DNA of 64,000 nucleotides. It comes from Mycolicibacterium sp. MU0050 (GTDB lineage Bacteria; Actinomycetota; Actinomycetes; Mycobacteriales; Mycobacteriaceae). The position numbers and the translations under genes were made by a program. Of this stretch, positions 54,504 through 63,226 are shown one piece after another (the first letter of the stretch is position 1; each line of letters opens with the position of its first letter). The stretch spans positions 4,464,001 through 4,528,000 of the forward strand of contig NZ_OY726395.1 in NCBI RefSeq assembly GCF_963378085.1. Direction: 5' to 3'. The notes beneath the pieces are model-generated. The model saw nothing but the letters and a program-made list of their open reading frames with translations, was not told where the DNA came from and ran no database searches.

Positions 54504-55268
54504 ATGCCCACCTACCGTGCCGGCCGTCACGAACACGGCCAGAACTTCCTGAACAACCCCGCCACCGTCCGCGCCGTCGTCGACGCGGTCGAGCGGACCG
54601 ACGGACCATTGATCGAGATCGGTCCCGGCCGCGGCGCGCTGACCTTCGAGCTGCAGAAACTGCACCGTCCCCTCACGGTGGTCGAGATCGATCACGGTCA
54701 TGCAGAGTGGTTGAAGTCGAAGCTGAAAACCCAGGTGCGCGTGGTCAACGCCGATTTCCTTCGATGGTCACCGCCGGCGCACCGCCACGTGCTGGTCGGC
54801 AATCTGCCGTTTCACCAGACCACCGCGATGCTCCGTAGGGTGCTGCACGGCCCCGCGTGGACGGACGCGGTGTTGCTGGTGCAATGGGAGGTCGCACGCC
54901 GGCGGGCCGGGATCGGCGGAGCCTCCATGATGACCGCGCAGTGGTGGCCCTGGGTGGACTTTACTGTGCACCAACGAATCCCGTCATCGGCATTCACGCC
55001 CAGACCGTCGGTGGACGCCGGATTGCTGGTGATGTCACGACGGACCACGCCGTTGCTCGACCCCGTGCACCGCCGCCGCTACCGCCGCTTCGTCCATGCC
55101 GTGTTCACGGGGCGGGGACGCGGTCTGCCGGCGATCCTGAGCCGGCTGTGCGATCACAAGTCGCTCCGGGCATGGCTGTCTCGCGAGCGGCTTGCGACGT
55201 CCGCACTGCCAAAGGAGCTGTCGGCGGGTCAGTGGGTAGAGCTGTTCTCGATCGTCGAACTCAGTTGA
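54504..55268 (+). CDS. erm: 23S rRNA (adenine2058-N6)-methyltransferase, Erm family
   Basis: This 254-residue SAM-dependent enzyme would methylate A2058 in 23S rRNA and confer macrolide-lincosamide-streptogramin B resistance. It begins RHEHGQNFLNN (the RNA-binding N-terminus of Erm/KsgA proteins), then motif I EIGPGRGALTFEL, the acidic VVEIDHGHAEWL, VVNADFLRW, and the catalytic motif IV GNLPFHQTTAML. It is similar in style to intrinsic mycobacterial Erm(38)-Erm(41) proteins; the exact class cannot be set here. A leader peptide and hairpin upstream suggest inducibility. The last 8 bases overlap the convergent kinase-like gene. Confidence 0.9.
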   Translation: MPTYRAGRHEHGQNFLNNPATVRAVVDAVERTDGPLIEIGPGRGALTFELQKLHRPLTVVEIDHGHAEWLKSKLKTQVRVVNADFLRWSPPAHRHVLVGNLPFHQTTAMLRRVLHGPAWTDAVLLVQWEVARRRAGIGGASMMTAQWWPWVDFTVHQRIPSSAFTPRPSVDAGLLVMSRRTTPLLDPVHRRRYRRFVHAVFTGRGRGLPAILSRLCDHKSLRAWLSRERLATSALPKELSAGQWVELFSIVELS

Positions 55269-56028
55269 GAGCCAACGCCTTGCGCGCCGCCTCGTGCGTC
55301 TGGTGGGCAAATCCGGCGCCGAACAGGGCGACGTGCGCCAACAACGGGAACAACTGATGCAACCCTAGCCGGTCCCGCCACCCCGGCAACAGCGGATGTC
55401 CACGTTGGTACCCGTCGATGATCGCGTCCAAGAGCGGACAACCGAACAGGTGCAGCATCGCCAGGTCGGTTTCGCGGTGACCGCCATGGCCGGCCGGGTC
55501 GATCAGCACGGCGGCGTTCTCCGTCCAGATGATGTTTCCCTGCCAGAGGTCACCGTGCAGCCGTGCGGGCGTGTCATCGTCGTCGTAATCGCCGGCGCGG
55601 CAGCGTCTCACGACCTCCTCGACATCGGCGACGGCGGCACTGCCCAGTGCTGATGCGACGAGGCGGAGCAAGGGTTCCAGCCGCGCGTCAGCGTAGAAGC
55701 GGCCCCAGCTGTCGTACAGGCCGAAACTTATCGGCAGCGGGTGTTGCAGCGGACCGAAGAAACCCGGTCCGTCCCAACACTCCGGCGGGGCGCCCCAGCC
55801 GCGGGCACCGGCGTCGTGCGTGGTGGCCAAGGCCTGACCGAAGGCCCGCGCAACATCCTGGTGGGGAGCGACAGAATCCAACCGCACCAGCGTCAGGCTG
55901 GTGTCGTCGTACGCCACCACCTCGGCGCAGCGGGCACCGTGCGCCTCGGAAAGCCATTGCAGGCCAGCGGCTTCGCAGGCGAAGAAGCCCGGCGGGGCGG
56001 CCAGATTGCGTTTGGTGAAGGTCTGCAC
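55261..56028 (-). CDS. fructosamine kinase family protein
   Basis: A 255-residue protein of the fructosamine-3-kinase/aminoglycoside-phosphotransferase-like fold. It has the N-terminal FTKRNLAAPPGFFACEAAGLQWL, GPGFFGPLQHPLP and SWGRFYADARLEPLL. The catalytic loop is ARLHGDLWQGNIIW and the metal-binding DPAGHGGHRETDLAM. It may phosphorylate glycated amines for their removal. The GTG at 56028 was chosen because the family sequence starts there; an in-frame GTG at 56088 would add 20 unmatched residues. It diverges from the MBL gene. Confidence 0.85.
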   Translation of the reverse strand: MQTFTKRNLAAPPGFFACEAAGLQWLSEAHGARCAEVVAYDDTSLTLVRLDSVAPHQDVARAFGQALATTHDAGARGWGAPPECWDGPGFFGPLQHPLPISFGLYDSWGRFYADARLEPLLRLVASALGSAAVADVEEVVRRCRAGDYDDDDTPARLHGDLWQGNIIWTENAAVLIDPAGHGGHRETDLAMLHLFGCPLLDAIIDGYQRGHPLLPGWRDRLGLHQLFPLLAHVALFGAGFAHQTHEAARKALALN

Positions 56029-56114
56029 AGGTCGAGTATGCAGCGTCGCCGGCACGATTTCGACGAGAGCGAAACTGTGCGTATCCACACCAACGGGCCA
56101 CTAGCGTCGGCGCC

Positions 56115-56837
56115 ATGGCCGACTTGCAACAGCTGGCGCCGTCACTGCACCAACTGCGGATTCCGGGTGAGCGCGCGCACCTGCTCAACTGCTATCTCTG
56201 GGTCGGCGACGACGGCGTCACGCTGGTCGACACCGGGTGGCCCGACAGCGCGGGGTTGATCGAGGAAGCCTTGCGTGCGTTGGGCCGGCGCCCCGCCGAC
56301 GTCGTCCGAGTGGTGCTGACGCATTTCCACGAGGACCACTGCGGTGCGGCCGCCGAGATCGCGGCGTGGCCGGGTGGCGTGGAAGTTGTGGCGGGATCAG
56401 CCGATGCGGCGTTCATCCGGGGTGATCTGCCCGGCCCGATTCCGGTGCTGACGCAGAGGGAGCGCACGGTCCGCGCCCCTCTCGAGGAGTCGCGGCACGG
56501 CCCCGCGTGCCGCGTGGACCGCGGGGTGCGGGACGGCGACGTCCTGGATTTCGCGGGCGGTGCGCGCGTGATCGAGGTGCCGGGACACACGCCCGGCAGC
56601 ATCGCGGTGTATCTGCCGGCGGCGGATGCCGTGCTGACCGGTCACGCCGTGGCGGAGTTCCACGGTCAGGTGATCCTCGGGGTGTTCAACGTGGATCGGG
56701 AGGTCGCGGCGCGGTCGCTGAACCGCATGGCGGCCACCGGGGCGGGCCTTGCGGGCTTCGGACACGGGGAGGCCGCGCTGATCGAAGCAGCCGACCGCAT
56801 CGCCACGGCAGTCGACCCCTTCGCCGACCCGCACTGA
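56115..56837 (+). CDS. metallo-beta-lactamase-fold hydrolase
   Basis: A 240-residue MBL-fold protein. The metal motif THFHEDHCGAA supplies the first histidines and Asp. The GHTPGSIAVYL histidine, the aspartate-equivalent region GHAVAEFHGQV and the final FGHGE histidine follow. The NCYLWVGDDGVTLVDTGW start is typical of glyoxalase II/quorum-lactonase-like members. The substrate is unknown and resistance is not implied. The ATG is at 56115. A strong hairpin follows its stop. Confidence 0.88.
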   Translation: MADLQQLAPSLHQLRIPGERAHLLNCYLWVGDDGVTLVDTGWPDSAGLIEEALRALGRRPADVVRVVLTHFHEDHCGAAAEIAAWPGGVEVVAGSADAAFIRGDLPGPIPVLTQRERTVRAPLEESRHGPACRVDRGVRDGDVLDFAGGARVIEVPGHTPGSIAVYLPAADAVLTGHAVAEFHGQVILGVFNVDREVAARSLNRMAATGAGLAGFGHGEAALIEAADRIATAVDPFADPH

Positions 56838-56839
56838 CA

Positions 56840-56871
56840 AGAAGTGCCCCTCCCAGGGCAGGGGCACTTCT
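56840..56871. terminator. bidirectional terminator between the MBL and large secreted-protein genes
   Basis: A 12-bp perfect stem, AGAAGTGCCCCT with AGGGGCACTTCT, closes an 8-base loop. It lies between convergent genes; there is no long T-tract, as is common in mycobacteria. Confidence 0.8.
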
Positions 56872-56885
56872 CTCGTTGCCTGAGT

Positions 56886-59800
56886 TCAGTCGTCGGAGTC
56901 TGACGGCTTGGCGGCCTTCTTCGCGGACTTCTTCGGGGTCACGGCCTTTTTGACCTTGTCCACAGTGTCCTTGACCGACTTCCCGACGTCCTGGCCGGCC
57001 TTCTTCAGGTCTTGACCGGCCTTCTTGACGTCGGCCTTCGCCTTGTCGCGGGCCTGCTTCAGACCGGCACGGACGTCGTCGCGAGCGTCCTTCAGGTCGG
57101 CTCGGGCCTTGGTCAACGAGTCCTGCAGGCCCTTCTTGGTGGCAGCTACCGCGGCGCGCGACTCGTCGCCCGCCTGCTCCAGTTGATCCCGGGCATCGCT
57201 GATGGTCGAGTTCGTCTGCTCTGCAACGTCCTCGGCGACGTCCTTGACCGGCTTCAGCGCCTTGCCGACCTGCTCCTGGCCGCTGGCCAACCGAGTCTGT
57301 TCTTCCTCGGCGGAGGGTTGCTGGAGTTCCTCCGGCAGGTTGGGTTCAACGGCTTCAACCACACCGCCGAGCGTCGTGCTCACCCCTTCGCCGAGCTCGG
57401 CGCTGACCTTGGTGATGGCGTCGCCGACGACCGGCACCGACTTGACCCACGCCTCGCGAAGCTCCGACGGCAACTCGGCATCCAACTTTCCGAGAAGCTT
57501 CTCCACCCTGGCCAGGAACCGGCCATTGATATCGGTGATCTCCGCCCCCAGGCCCTTACCCAGGATGGCAATCACATCACCGGCGAGCTGCGCCCGCTCG
57601 GCGGCTGTCATCGTCTGCGTACCGAACAGCGTCGGTGTGTGCATCTCCCGCAACGTGCGGTCGTAGGAGATGGTGCCGTCGGGGTTCTCCACCCGCACCC
57701 AGTCGGTGTAGGCGACGTTGGTCAACGTCTTCAACACTGGCTCAAAGGCATCGGACAGCGGCGTGTTGATGTCCTCGCCGGTGGCAGTCTCGATCGCGCC
57801 GGCGAGCAACCGGATCGGGGACAGCAGCGGCAGCTGGTCCAAAGTGACGGTGCCGTAGATGGTGCCGTCGTCGGCGACGTAGCTTTCGAAGTCCACGCCA
57901 TTGTTCTCGTAGTCGACCAGTACCGCCGCCAAGTTGACCGCCAGTAGCGCCGCTGCGGCAGAGTTGGCCCACGCCAACGGATTTGCCGTCACCGGCGCAT
58001 CGGAGAGCAGGTCGTACTGCCATGTCAGGTCGGTCTTGAGGGTGATCACCATCGGCTTGCCGTCGGCGCTCTCCAGCATGGCCACCAGGTTGCCGACGTC
58101 GTCGATCTGGATGTCCGGCGCACCACCCTCACCGAGCAGCAGCTTGGCGATATCGAGACCCTCGAGCCCCTCGGGCAGCACGTTCTGACTGTCCGGCGAG
58201 ACCGGATTGGTGCCGGTGAGCTGCTCGTAGAGCGGGGCGAACCGCGAGTACAGGCCGCCGTTGGCGCGACCCGGGTTACGCAGCAGCGCCAGCGTGAACA
58301 GGTGGACGTCGAGCACCCCGCCCTCGACCTCGGTGTAGGCCGGGTACAGCGGATTGCCGTCCTCGTCGGTCGGCATGTCCGGGAAGTTCAGGTCGTCCGG
58401 CAGCGGGTAAGACGTGATGACCTCGTCCCAGCCGCCATCGCCCGCGCTGTAATTCTGCTCCCGCACAACACGATTGCCGTCCTCGTCGGTGGTGATGACG
58501 ATGTAGCGGCCATCGGTCTGTGGTTCGCCGGCCTTGATCTCGCCGGACTGCACCGCATCGATGAACTTCTGGTACGCCAGGCCGGCGGCGATGGCGCCGT
58601 CGCCATAGCCGATCAGGTTGGTGTTGTAGACGTAGGCGGTCCAGTTCAGCAGTGGGGCAAGGAATCCCAGATCGCCCGACAGGTAGTAGGCCAGATCCCG
58701 GGTGCTCATCCCGGCCAGGGCACTGAGACCGGACAGATCTCCGTCGAGCAGGGCCTCGAGGTCCAGGTCCTGCAGGCCGATGATGTCGTTGGTCGGGGAA
58801 ACCCATTGACCCAAGGTGTTCGTGGTCCAGCCCCCGGGGATCCAGCCGTAGACGGGTCGGGTTTCGGGGATCCGCTTCGGGATGGTGGGGTCGACGAGAT
58901 CTTCGGCCCGGTCTTCCCAACTGGCGCCGGGCAGGCCGAACATGGTGCGGTCGAAGCCGTAGTCGACGTTGCCGACGTTGATGGGCTGCATTATGGAGTT
59001 CCAAAGGCTCTGCGGAACGTAATCAGGCTTCGATATCCCAAGAACTTGCGACGTGTTGATCACGACGGGAATTTCGCCCTGATAAACACCGGTTTCCAAG
59101 AAGGCGTCCAGCGCTTGGGGGTCACCCTCGAACGGATTGTCGATGGCGATGGTCGTTGTGATCGGTGCGCCGAGCGACTGGCCCGCAATCGATTGGCTCT
59201 GCCACGACCCAAATACAGTGCTGAGACGGAACTTGATGGCGAGCCACCCGCTCCCGATAGTGTGCTGCTTCGTCCACCAATCCGGCTCGGGCACCGTGTA
59301 TGAGATCGTCACATCGATCTTGTCCGCTGCGAGGATCGCCTCCCGATCCTCCTGCATGACCTCAGCCAGTGCCGCCTCGAAAGCTTCCTGATACGCGGGG
59401 TTGTCGACCATCACCTCCTCGGTGCCGATCTGCCCCTCATCGCGCGGCGTGTAGTACTGGTCGCGGTCAGTATTCGTCAGTTCATCGAGATCCAGCTGGC
59501 CTATCAACGCCGCAAGATCACCCGCAGACACGTCACCGAAGTCGATGTCACCCAAGTCCAGACCGCCGAGATTCGGGTTGTACCACTGCACCCACTGCGG
59601 GTTGAGGGCGACGCCGCCGGTCCCCCACCCGACCAAGGTGGCGACGGGGTTGTTCCGATCGTTGAGGATCGCCTGGTAGATGGTCTCGGCGTCGCTGTCG
59701 ATGTTGTTCACGCCCAACCAGTCCGGTGCCCCCACGATGTAGGTCGCGGCCTCCGCGGAGAAGGGCACAACGCTGATCGCGACGGCACTCGCCGCAGCGA

Positions 59801-59894
59801 CACCGGCGATTGCCGCCTTCTTGGTCTTGGTGCCGCCGAGCCGACGCCGACGCGCCCGCGCGCTCTCGGTGTTTGCTGACTTGGACATGCGCAT
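56886..59894 (-). CDS. large secreted protein of unknown function (paralogue A)
   Basis: A 1002-residue exported protein. After a basic N-terminus, a signal peptide (about 22-48, FSAEAA) leads to YIVGAPDWLGVNN. Shared blocks with paralogue B include LNWTAYVYNTNLIGYGDGAIAAG, LLRNPGRANGGLYSRFAPLYEQLTG and TWQYDLLSDAPVTANPLAWANSAAAALL. An extra roughly 250-residue region follows the first block. The last 200 residues are a Lys/Ala-rich coiled coil resembling histone-like or apolipoprotein-like tails (AKADVKKAGQDLKKAGQDVG). No catalytic motif is recognised; a cell-wall-bound role is possible. The ATG at 59894 has GGGGGAG upstream. Confidence 0.78.
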   Translation of the reverse strand: MRMSKSANTESARARRRRLGGTKTKKAAIAGVAAASAVAISVVPFSAEAATYIVGAPDWLGVNNIDSDAETIYQAILNDRNNPVATLVGWGTGGVALNPQWVQWYNPNLGGLDLGDIDFGDVSAGDLAALIGQLDLDELTNTDRDQYYTPRDEGQIGTEEVMVDNPAYQEAFEAALAEVMQEDREAILAADKIDVTISYTVPEPDWWTKQHTIGSGWLAIKFRLSTVFGSWQSQSIAGQSLGAPITTTIAIDNPFEGDPQALDAFLETGVYQGEIPVVINTSQVLGISKPDYVPQSLWNSIMQPINVGNVDYGFDRTMFGLPGASWEDRAEDLVDPTIPKRIPETRPVYGWIPGGWTTNTLGQWVSPTNDIIGLQDLDLEALLDGDLSGLSALAGMSTRDLAYYLSGDLGFLAPLLNWTAYVYNTNLIGYGDGAIAAGLAYQKFIDAVQSGEIKAGEPQTDGRYIVITTDEDGNRVVREQNYSAGDGGWDEVITSYPLPDDLNFPDMPTDEDGNPLYPAYTEVEGGVLDVHLFTLALLRNPGRANGGLYSRFAPLYEQLTGTNPVSPDSQNVLPEGLEGLDIAKLLLGEGGAPDIQIDDVGNLVAMLESADGKPMVITLKTDLTWQYDLLSDAPVTANPLAWANSAAAALLAVNLAAVLVDYENNGVDFESYVADDGTIYGTVTLDQLPLLSPIRLLAGAIETATGEDINTPLSDAFEPVLKTLTNVAYTDWVRVENPDGTISYDRTLREMHTPTLFGTQTMTAAERAQLAGDVIAILGKGLGAEITDINGRFLARVEKLLGKLDAELPSELREAWVKSVPVVGDAITKVSAELGEGVSTTLGGVVEAVEPNLPEELQQPSAEEEQTRLASGQEQVGKALKPVKDVAEDVAEQTNSTISDARDQLEQAGDESRAAVAATKKGLQDSLTKARADLKDARDDVRAGLKQARDKAKADVKKAGQDLKKAGQDVGKSVKDTVDKVKKAVTPKKSAKKAAKPSDSDD

Positions 59895-60565
59895 ATAACT
59901 CCCCCATCTAGTTGACGAATATTGCCGACCGAGATCGGCGATCGGGCTCAGCTTCAGCTCAGGTTTGTGCGGTCCTGACACCGCGAAGCCAGGCTCAGCA
60001 ATCCCCTGGCGTGAAAGAATCAGCCCGACTTGGCATTCGGGACCTCAGCAGGCGCAGAACGACGGTGCGGCACCGTTCGAACCGCGGCGCCACGTTAGTT
60101 GCTTATCATCGAATTCGACCCCGACCCCTCAGGAAAATCTCAGCTTGTGCTCGCCCCCAAGCTACACGGAGAGCACCGTGCGCGCACCACCAAAACTCGG
60201 TTGCTGACTAATCTATTTGCATCTGCAATCAGTTTCCTGACGTCGGCGTCAAAGGCTTCTCCTGGTTTTCGCGGCGACGCACCTACACGACCCAAAAAGG
60301 GGTGAACCGCCGCGGGATTGCTGATGTTCTTGCTCGCTGCGGTTTAGCCAGCTCATCAAGATCACCCTGACATGGCGAGGAATTGCCGTTATCGCGCCCC
60401 CTGCCCCGCAGGTTGCCGGAGAGTCTCGGAGTCGGATCCACTGTGGCCGCGCCGCGCGCGTGCGCTCAACCGGCAAAATTTTTCTCCCAAGGCCGACGCC
60501 GGCGACGCGGGACCCGGCTCACGCGATGGCCGGCGACTCGCGCCAATCAGGTGGTCCTGCAACGA
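59895..60565. other. intergenic region between the two paralogues
   Basis: No gene is supported in these 671 bases. The part up to about 60170 is a 5' region shared with paralogue B (see separate entry). The rest separates it from the terminator of paralogue B and shows no repeats or open frame with a ribosome-binding site. Confidence 0.5.
59947..60168 (-). promoter_or_regulatory. conserved upstream block of paralogue A
   Basis: Three elements are shared with the region before paralogue B at nearly the same distances from the start: CTCAGCTTCAGCTCAGGTT (59947-59965), a CTCAG direct repeat, CTCAGGAAAATCTCAG (60128-60143), and AAGCTACACG (60159-60168). Direct repeats of a CTCAG box suggest a response-regulator site, and TGTAGCTT on the minus strand may be a -10. 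Confidence 0.6.
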
Positions 60566-60602
60566 CGAAGGGGCACTCGAGCCCCGCTCGAGTGCCCCTT
60601 CG
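60566..60602. terminator. intrinsic terminator of paralogue B
   Basis: A 16-bp perfect stem (CGAAGGGGCACTCGAG and its complement) with a 5-base CCCCG loop lies ten bases past the stop of the minus-strand gene. Confidence 0.85.
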
Positions 60603-60612
60603 CCCTTGCTGC

Positions 60613-62955
60613 CTACTCGTCTGACTCGGCGCCGCCGCTGGACTTCACCTTCGCCTTGACTTTGTCCACGCCGTTCTTGATGTCCTTCTGAACCCGCTTG
60701 ACGCGGTTCTCGACGTTCGCGCCGACCTGCTTGACCGCGCCGGAGAGGTCACCGTCCTTCAGCTTGTCGGTGACCGCTTTCGCCCGGGCCTGCGACTTCG
60801 CCAGACTCTTCTGCGTCTTCGTGACACGTTTGGTGAGGTCGGCCTGAGCTTTCGCACCGGCCTTCTTCAACGCACCGGCGGGGTCCTTCAATGCGGCCGC
60901 GGCCTGCTGGGCGGACGATTCCAACCCCTCGACCTGACCGATCGCCTCCGCAGCGTCGTCGATGGCCCCGTGGACCTGGACGGTCCCGGCGTCCACCCCG
61001 TCCTTCACCGCGCCGAGCGCCTTACCCACCGGTCGCTGTCCGTTGGCCAACTGCGCCTGGGTGGGAGGCGGCGTCTCAGGAAGGACTCGGTCTACTTCGC
61101 CGAGTACCTCCGAGACCGTGGTGCCCAGGTCGCGACTCACTCGTTGAATTGCCGCGCCCGGCTCGGCGGCCAACCTGGCCGCGGCAGCCTTGATTTCGGC
61201 CGGCACCTCGAAGTCGTTGTCCTCCAAGAAGGAAACGACACGGTTCAGGCGCTGCACCACGTCGGTGTACTCCGAACCCACGCCTTTCCCGAGTTCGGCG
61301 ATCAGGTCACCCGCCAGCAGCGTGGCCTGCGTCCGGGTGATGGTCTGCGTGCCGAACAGCGTGGCGATGTGCGCCTGGTCGTGGGTGCGATCCCAGGTTC
61401 CGTCCGCGTTCCGCACGACGTCGGTGTAGCTCGTGTCCACGAGCAGCTTGAGGAAGGGCTCCAGCGCGTCGGCCACCGGGGTGTTGACGTCCTCGCCGGT
61501 AGCCAGCCCGATCAGTCCGGACACCAGGCGGGCCGGCGCCAACAGTGGCAGTTGCTCCTGAGTCAGCGTGCCGTAGATGGTGCCGTCCGGGCTTTGGTAC
61601 AGCTCGAGGCCCGGCGCTCCCTGATCGAGGTTGAGCAACGACGCACCGAGGGTGAGCGGCAGCAGGGCGGACATTGCCGAGTTGGCCCATGCCACCGGAC
61701 TCGCCGTCGCCGGAGCATCCGACAGCAGGTCGTACTCCCAGGTGAAGTCGGTCTTGAGAAGCGTCAAGACGATGGGCTTGCCGTCCAGGCCCTCGAGGGT
61801 GGCCAGCAGATCGCCGTTCTCGAAGTCGAGACCGGCCAGATTCAGGTTGCCGTTCTCGTCGACCAGACCGGCGAGGTCGGCCCCCTCCGGAAGGACGTCT
61901 TGCCGTTCGGGGGTCACCGGGTTGACACCGGTGACCTCCTGATAGATCGGCGCGAAGCGCGAATACAGGCCGCCGTTGGGCCGGCCTGGGTTTCGCAGCA
62001 GGTTGACCGTGAGCACGGTGACGTCGATGACGCCGGCGGGGGTTATCTCGACGGCCGGCAGATCGGGTTGATCGGGGTAGTCGCCGGCGTTGAGCGGCTG
62101 AGTTGCGAGCCATACGCCTGGCGCTGCCTGAATGGCCAGGTAGGTAACGTAGTTCACTTTGACGAATGCCTTGGTGACATCTTTGGTTACCGGATCGTTG
62201 GGGTCGGTGATGACGATCTTGCGCGGGCCGGTCAGCGCCGGGCCGACCTCCAATCCACCGGGGGTGCGGGCGAGATCGATGAAGTCCTGATATCCCTGCC
62301 CCACCGCGACGGCACCGTCGCCGTAGCCGATGAAATTCGTGTTCGAGAGGTAGGCCGTCCAGTTGAGATATGGTGCCAATGCCGTGGCCACAGCCTTGTC
62401 GATGCCTCCGACTTGAGCGCTGTAGCTGTTGTACTTGAGCAGGTCCCCGACGCTGATGTTCGTCAGATCCACACCCGGATCACTCGGCGACACCCACTGC
62501 CCGTTCGCCCAGGCGCGGCCGGTGACAGTTCCCGTCCAGGGGCCAAACAGCCCACCGCTTTGCGTCACAGGGTTGGCAGCACGTGTCGGATCAACCCACG
62601 TCACCCACCGCGGCGCCAAATCCTCCTCGGAGAATCCGCCCGTTCCCCACCCCACGAGCTTGATTGCGTTCGCCCGGTCCTGCTGGATCGCGCCGCTGAC
62701 CGCGTCCGGATCCGACGGCAGCGTGTTCACCGCGCCGCCGACGACCCCCGACAGCCAGTCCGGCATGCCCACCACATAGGTCCCGGCATCTGCCGTGAAC
62801 GCCGGGGCGAGTGCGACCGAGACCGCCGCTGCTGCCGTCACCGCCGCCGTTACGGCCGGCCTTGTGGCGCCCCGCCTCTTCGCAGCGCGCCGCTCAGCGC
62901 GATTTCCGTACCGATTCGGTGCGACGTCCATCTTTGCCCGACCGTGTGTGCCCAC
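60613..62955 (-). CDS. large secreted protein of unknown function (paralogue B)
   Basis: A 780-residue exported protein. A basic leader (AERRAAKRRGATRP) precedes the hydrophobic signal region (about 31-57, FTADAG) and YVVGMPDWLSG. It shares with paralogue A LNWTAYLSNTNFIGYGDGAVAVG, LLRNPGRPNGGLYSRFAPIYQEVTG, TWEYDLLSDAPATASPVAWANSAMSALL and LFGTQTITRTQATLLAGDLIAELGKGVG. It lacks the roughly 250-residue extra region and has a shorter Lys/Ala-rich coiled tail. The GTG at 62955 has GAGGGGG five bases upstream; an ATG at 62931 is alternative. No enzymatic motif is recognised. Confidence 0.78.
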   Translation of the reverse strand: MGTHGRAKMDVAPNRYGNRAERRAAKRRGATRPAVTAAVTAAAAVSVALAPAFTADAGTYVVGMPDWLSGVVGGAVNTLPSDPDAVSGAIQQDRANAIKLVGWGTGGFSEEDLAPRWVTWVDPTRAANPVTQSGGLFGPWTGTVTGRAWANGQWVSPSDPGVDLTNISVGDLLKYNSYSAQVGGIDKAVATALAPYLNWTAYLSNTNFIGYGDGAVAVGQGYQDFIDLARTPGGLEVGPALTGPRKIVITDPNDPVTKDVTKAFVKVNYVTYLAIQAAPGVWLATQPLNAGDYPDQPDLPAVEITPAGVIDVTVLTVNLLRNPGRPNGGLYSRFAPIYQEVTGVNPVTPERQDVLPEGADLAGLVDENGNLNLAGLDFENGDLLATLEGLDGKPIVLTLLKTDFTWEYDLLSDAPATASPVAWANSAMSALLPLTLGASLLNLDQGAPGLELYQSPDGTIYGTLTQEQLPLLAPARLVSGLIGLATGEDVNTPVADALEPFLKLLVDTSYTDVVRNADGTWDRTHDQAHIATLFGTQTITRTQATLLAGDLIAELGKGVGSEYTDVVQRLNRVVSFLEDNDFEVPAEIKAAAARLAAEPGAAIQRVSRDLGTTVSEVLGEVDRVLPETPPPTQAQLANGQRPVGKALGAVKDGVDAGTVQVHGAIDDAAEAIGQVEGLESSAQQAAAALKDPAGALKKAGAKAQADLTKRVTKTQKSLAKSQARAKAVTDKLKDGDLSGAVKQVGANVENRVKRVQKDIKNGVDKVKAKVKSSGGAESDE

Positions 62956-63009
62956 AAGTTCCCCCTCGTGTTTGAGCTGCTCTTTGGATTCGACGCGTTG
63001 GCAACCGGC

Positions 63010-63226
63010 CTCAGCTTCAGCTCAGGTTCATACGGCGCCATAGACGGCACTGCGATCCCTCGCTGCCACACCGAAAGTCGTTGTCCGAACTGTCAACTAC
63101 CGAGACGACATCCGCAGAATGTGGACGCGCCATCACCCCCATTTGCGTCGGCCCCCCAGCCGCGCATCCGCCCCCATTTTCCCTTCTCAGCCAAATCTCA
63201 GCTGCATTGCTTGCCGAAGCTACACG
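63010..63226 (-). promoter_or_regulatory. conserved upstream block of paralogue B
   Basis: The same elements as before paralogue A: CTCAGCTTCAGCTCAGGTT (63010-63028), TCTCAGCCAAATCTCAGC (63185-63202) and AAGCTACACG (63217-63226). Distances to the start codon differ from those of paralogue A by only 2-3 bases, implying a conserved long 5' region. Confidence 0.6.

Noticed and set aside
56115..56837. Beta-lactamase resistance gene
   Set aside because: The MBL-fold motifs fit the broad hydrolase superfamily; there is no signal peptide and no class B lactamase pattern.
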